Part shown: positions 13,368-14,236 of the stretch, piece after piece
Numbering within the stretch: the first letter of the stretch is position 1
Layout: each line of letters begins with the position of its first letter
Assembly: GCA_903847495.1 (NCBI GenBank)
Contig: CAINDT010000017.1
Location: 1 to 14,236, forward strand
Source of the DNA: an uncultured Actinomycetes bacterium
Lineage (GTDB): Bacteria > Actinomycetota > Thermoleophilia > Gaiellales > F1-60-MAGs149
Direction of reading: 5' to 3'
Length of the DNA stretch: 14,236 nucleotides
Made by a program: the position numbers and the translations under genes
Notes under the pieces: generated by a model
Told to the model about the DNA's origin: nothing
Databases searched by the model: none
The model's input: only the letters and a program-made list of their open reading frames with translations

Positions 13368-14236
13368 CAGACCGTCCCCACGCCGCCCATCAGGACGTAC
13401 TTGACGTCGAGGTACTCGTCGATGCCGACCGAGCCGCCCTCGCGGCCATAGCCCGACTGCTTCACGCCGCCGAACGGCGCATTGGCGGCCGAGATGATGC
13501 CGGCGTTGGCACCGACGATGCCGTACTCGAGGCGCTCGGCGACGCGCATCAGGCGCGCGTAGTCCTTCGTGTGGAAGTACGACGCGAGGCCGTAGATCGA
13601 GTCGTTGGCGAGCTCGATGACCTCGTCCTCGGTGTCGAAGACCGTCAGGCCGGCGACCGGGCCGAACGTCTCCTCGTAGAAGATGTCCATCTCCTTGGTG
13701 ACGCCGTCGATGATCGTCGGCGCGTAGAAGGCGCCGTTCGCGAACTCGCCCTCGGTCAGGCGCTTGCCGCCCGTCACCAGCTTCGCGCCCTTGGCGACGG
13801 CGTCCTGCACGTGCTCATCGGCCTTATCGACGGCGCGGCTGTCGATCAGCGGTCCGATTACGGTGCCCTCAGCGAGGCCGTGGCCGACCTTCATCGCCTC
13901 GACCTTGGCCTGGAGCTTGTCGCGGAAGGCGTCGTAGACGCCGCGCTGCACGAACGCGCGGTTGGCGCAGACGCAGGTCTGGCCGGCGTTGCGGTACTTC
14001 GAGGCGATCAGCCCGTCGACGGCCTCGTCGAGGTCGGCGTCGTCGAAGATGATGTACGGCGCGTGGCCGCCCAGCTCGAGGCTGAGGCGCTTGACCTGCT
14101 CGGCCGAGGCGCGGATCAGGTCCTTGCCGATCTCCGTGGAGCCCGTGAACGAGATCTTCTTCACGCGATCATCGGTGAAGATCGTGTTCGCGACCATGCC
14201 GGCATCGCGCGACGTGACGAGGTTGACCACGCCGGC
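13367..14236 (-). CDS. gabD: Aldehyde dehydrogenase, succinate-semialdehyde (GabD)-like, C-terminal part
   Basis: The C-terminal 289 codons of an NAD(P)-dependent aldehyde dehydrogenase; the N-terminus lies beyond base 14236 (the frame is open to the end, reading AGVVNLVT). The family oxidises aldehydes to acids. Visible are FTGSTEIGK (cofactor region), the general base Glu in LELGGHAPY, the nucleophile in NAGQTCVCANR, YEETFGPVAG, and PFGGVKQSGYGREGG near the end. The CVC pair and the C-terminus GIDEYLDVKYVLMGG favour the succinate/glutarate semialdehyde group over general ALDHs. It precedes and overlaps the MDR gene, suggesting a joint role in carbonyl handling. GabD assignment is by pattern only. 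Confidence 0.85.
   Translation of the reverse strand, partial: AGVVNLVTSRDAGMVANTIFTDDRVKKISFTGSTEIGKDLIRASAEQVKRLSLELGGHAPYIIFDDADLDEAVDGLIASKYRNAGQTCVCANRAFVQRGVYDAFRDKLQAKVEAMKVGHGLAEGTVIGPLIDSRAVDKADEHVQDAVAKGAKLVTGGKRLTEGEFANGAFYAPTIIDGVTKEMDIFYEETFGPVAGLTVFDTEDEVIELANDSIYGLASYFHTKDYARLMRVAERLEYGIVGANAGIISAANAPFGGVKQSGYGREGGSVGIDEYLDVKYVLMGGVGTV

Overview
The window is GC-rich bacterial DNA, densely packed with ordinary chromosomal genes. Strong G/C at third codon positions, GTG starts, short stop/start overlaps, several genes without a Shine-Dalgarno (SD) sequence, and the order mfd - foldase lipoprotein - mazG - eno point to an actinobacterium. A deep-branching group such as Thermoleophilia is my guess only; I could not search a database. 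Very long open frames opposite mfd, the M20 peptidase gene and the foldase gene are GC-composition shadows and are not annotated.

Layout. (1) 1-5621, minus strand: a housekeeping operon of mfd (transcription-repair coupling factor), a SurA/PrsA-type foldase lipoprotein, mazG (NTP pyrophosphohydrolase) and the first 29 codons of eno (enolase), joined by overlaps or short gaps. (2) 5672-7828, plus strand: an M20 zinc peptidase and a creatininase-family amidohydrolase. The peptidase diverges from mfd across about 50 bp holding a symmetric double -10 element. (3) 7830-10409, minus strand: a LppX/LprG-like lipoprotein, a Nit1/Nit2-type amidase and a HAD-IIA phosphatase, probably one operon. (4) 10410-10555: a comparatively AT-rich divergent intergenic region with four TTTGCAT boxes, the last one on the start codon of the next gene. 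(5) 10556-10954, plus strand: a small unrecognised helix-turn-helix plus coiled-coil protein. (6) 10959-11072: a perfect 41-bp inverted repeat with a 32-nt centre that fills the gap between this gene and the convergent rsgA. (7) 11073-12364: rsgA (minus, ribosome-assembly GTPase) and a DUF3054 membrane protein (plus), with only 14 bp between their start codons. (8) 12429-14236, minus strand: a succinate-semialdehyde-type aldehyde dehydrogenase, cut by the window end, overlapping by one base with a quinone-oxidoreductase-like MDR protein.

I found no CRISPR array, phage, insertion sequence with a transposase, or tRNA/rRNA gene, and no defence or biosynthetic cluster. The least ordinary part is 10410-11075, where a small DNA-binding protein candidate sits between a repeated operator-like array at its promoter and a REPIN-like inverted repeat at its 3' end.
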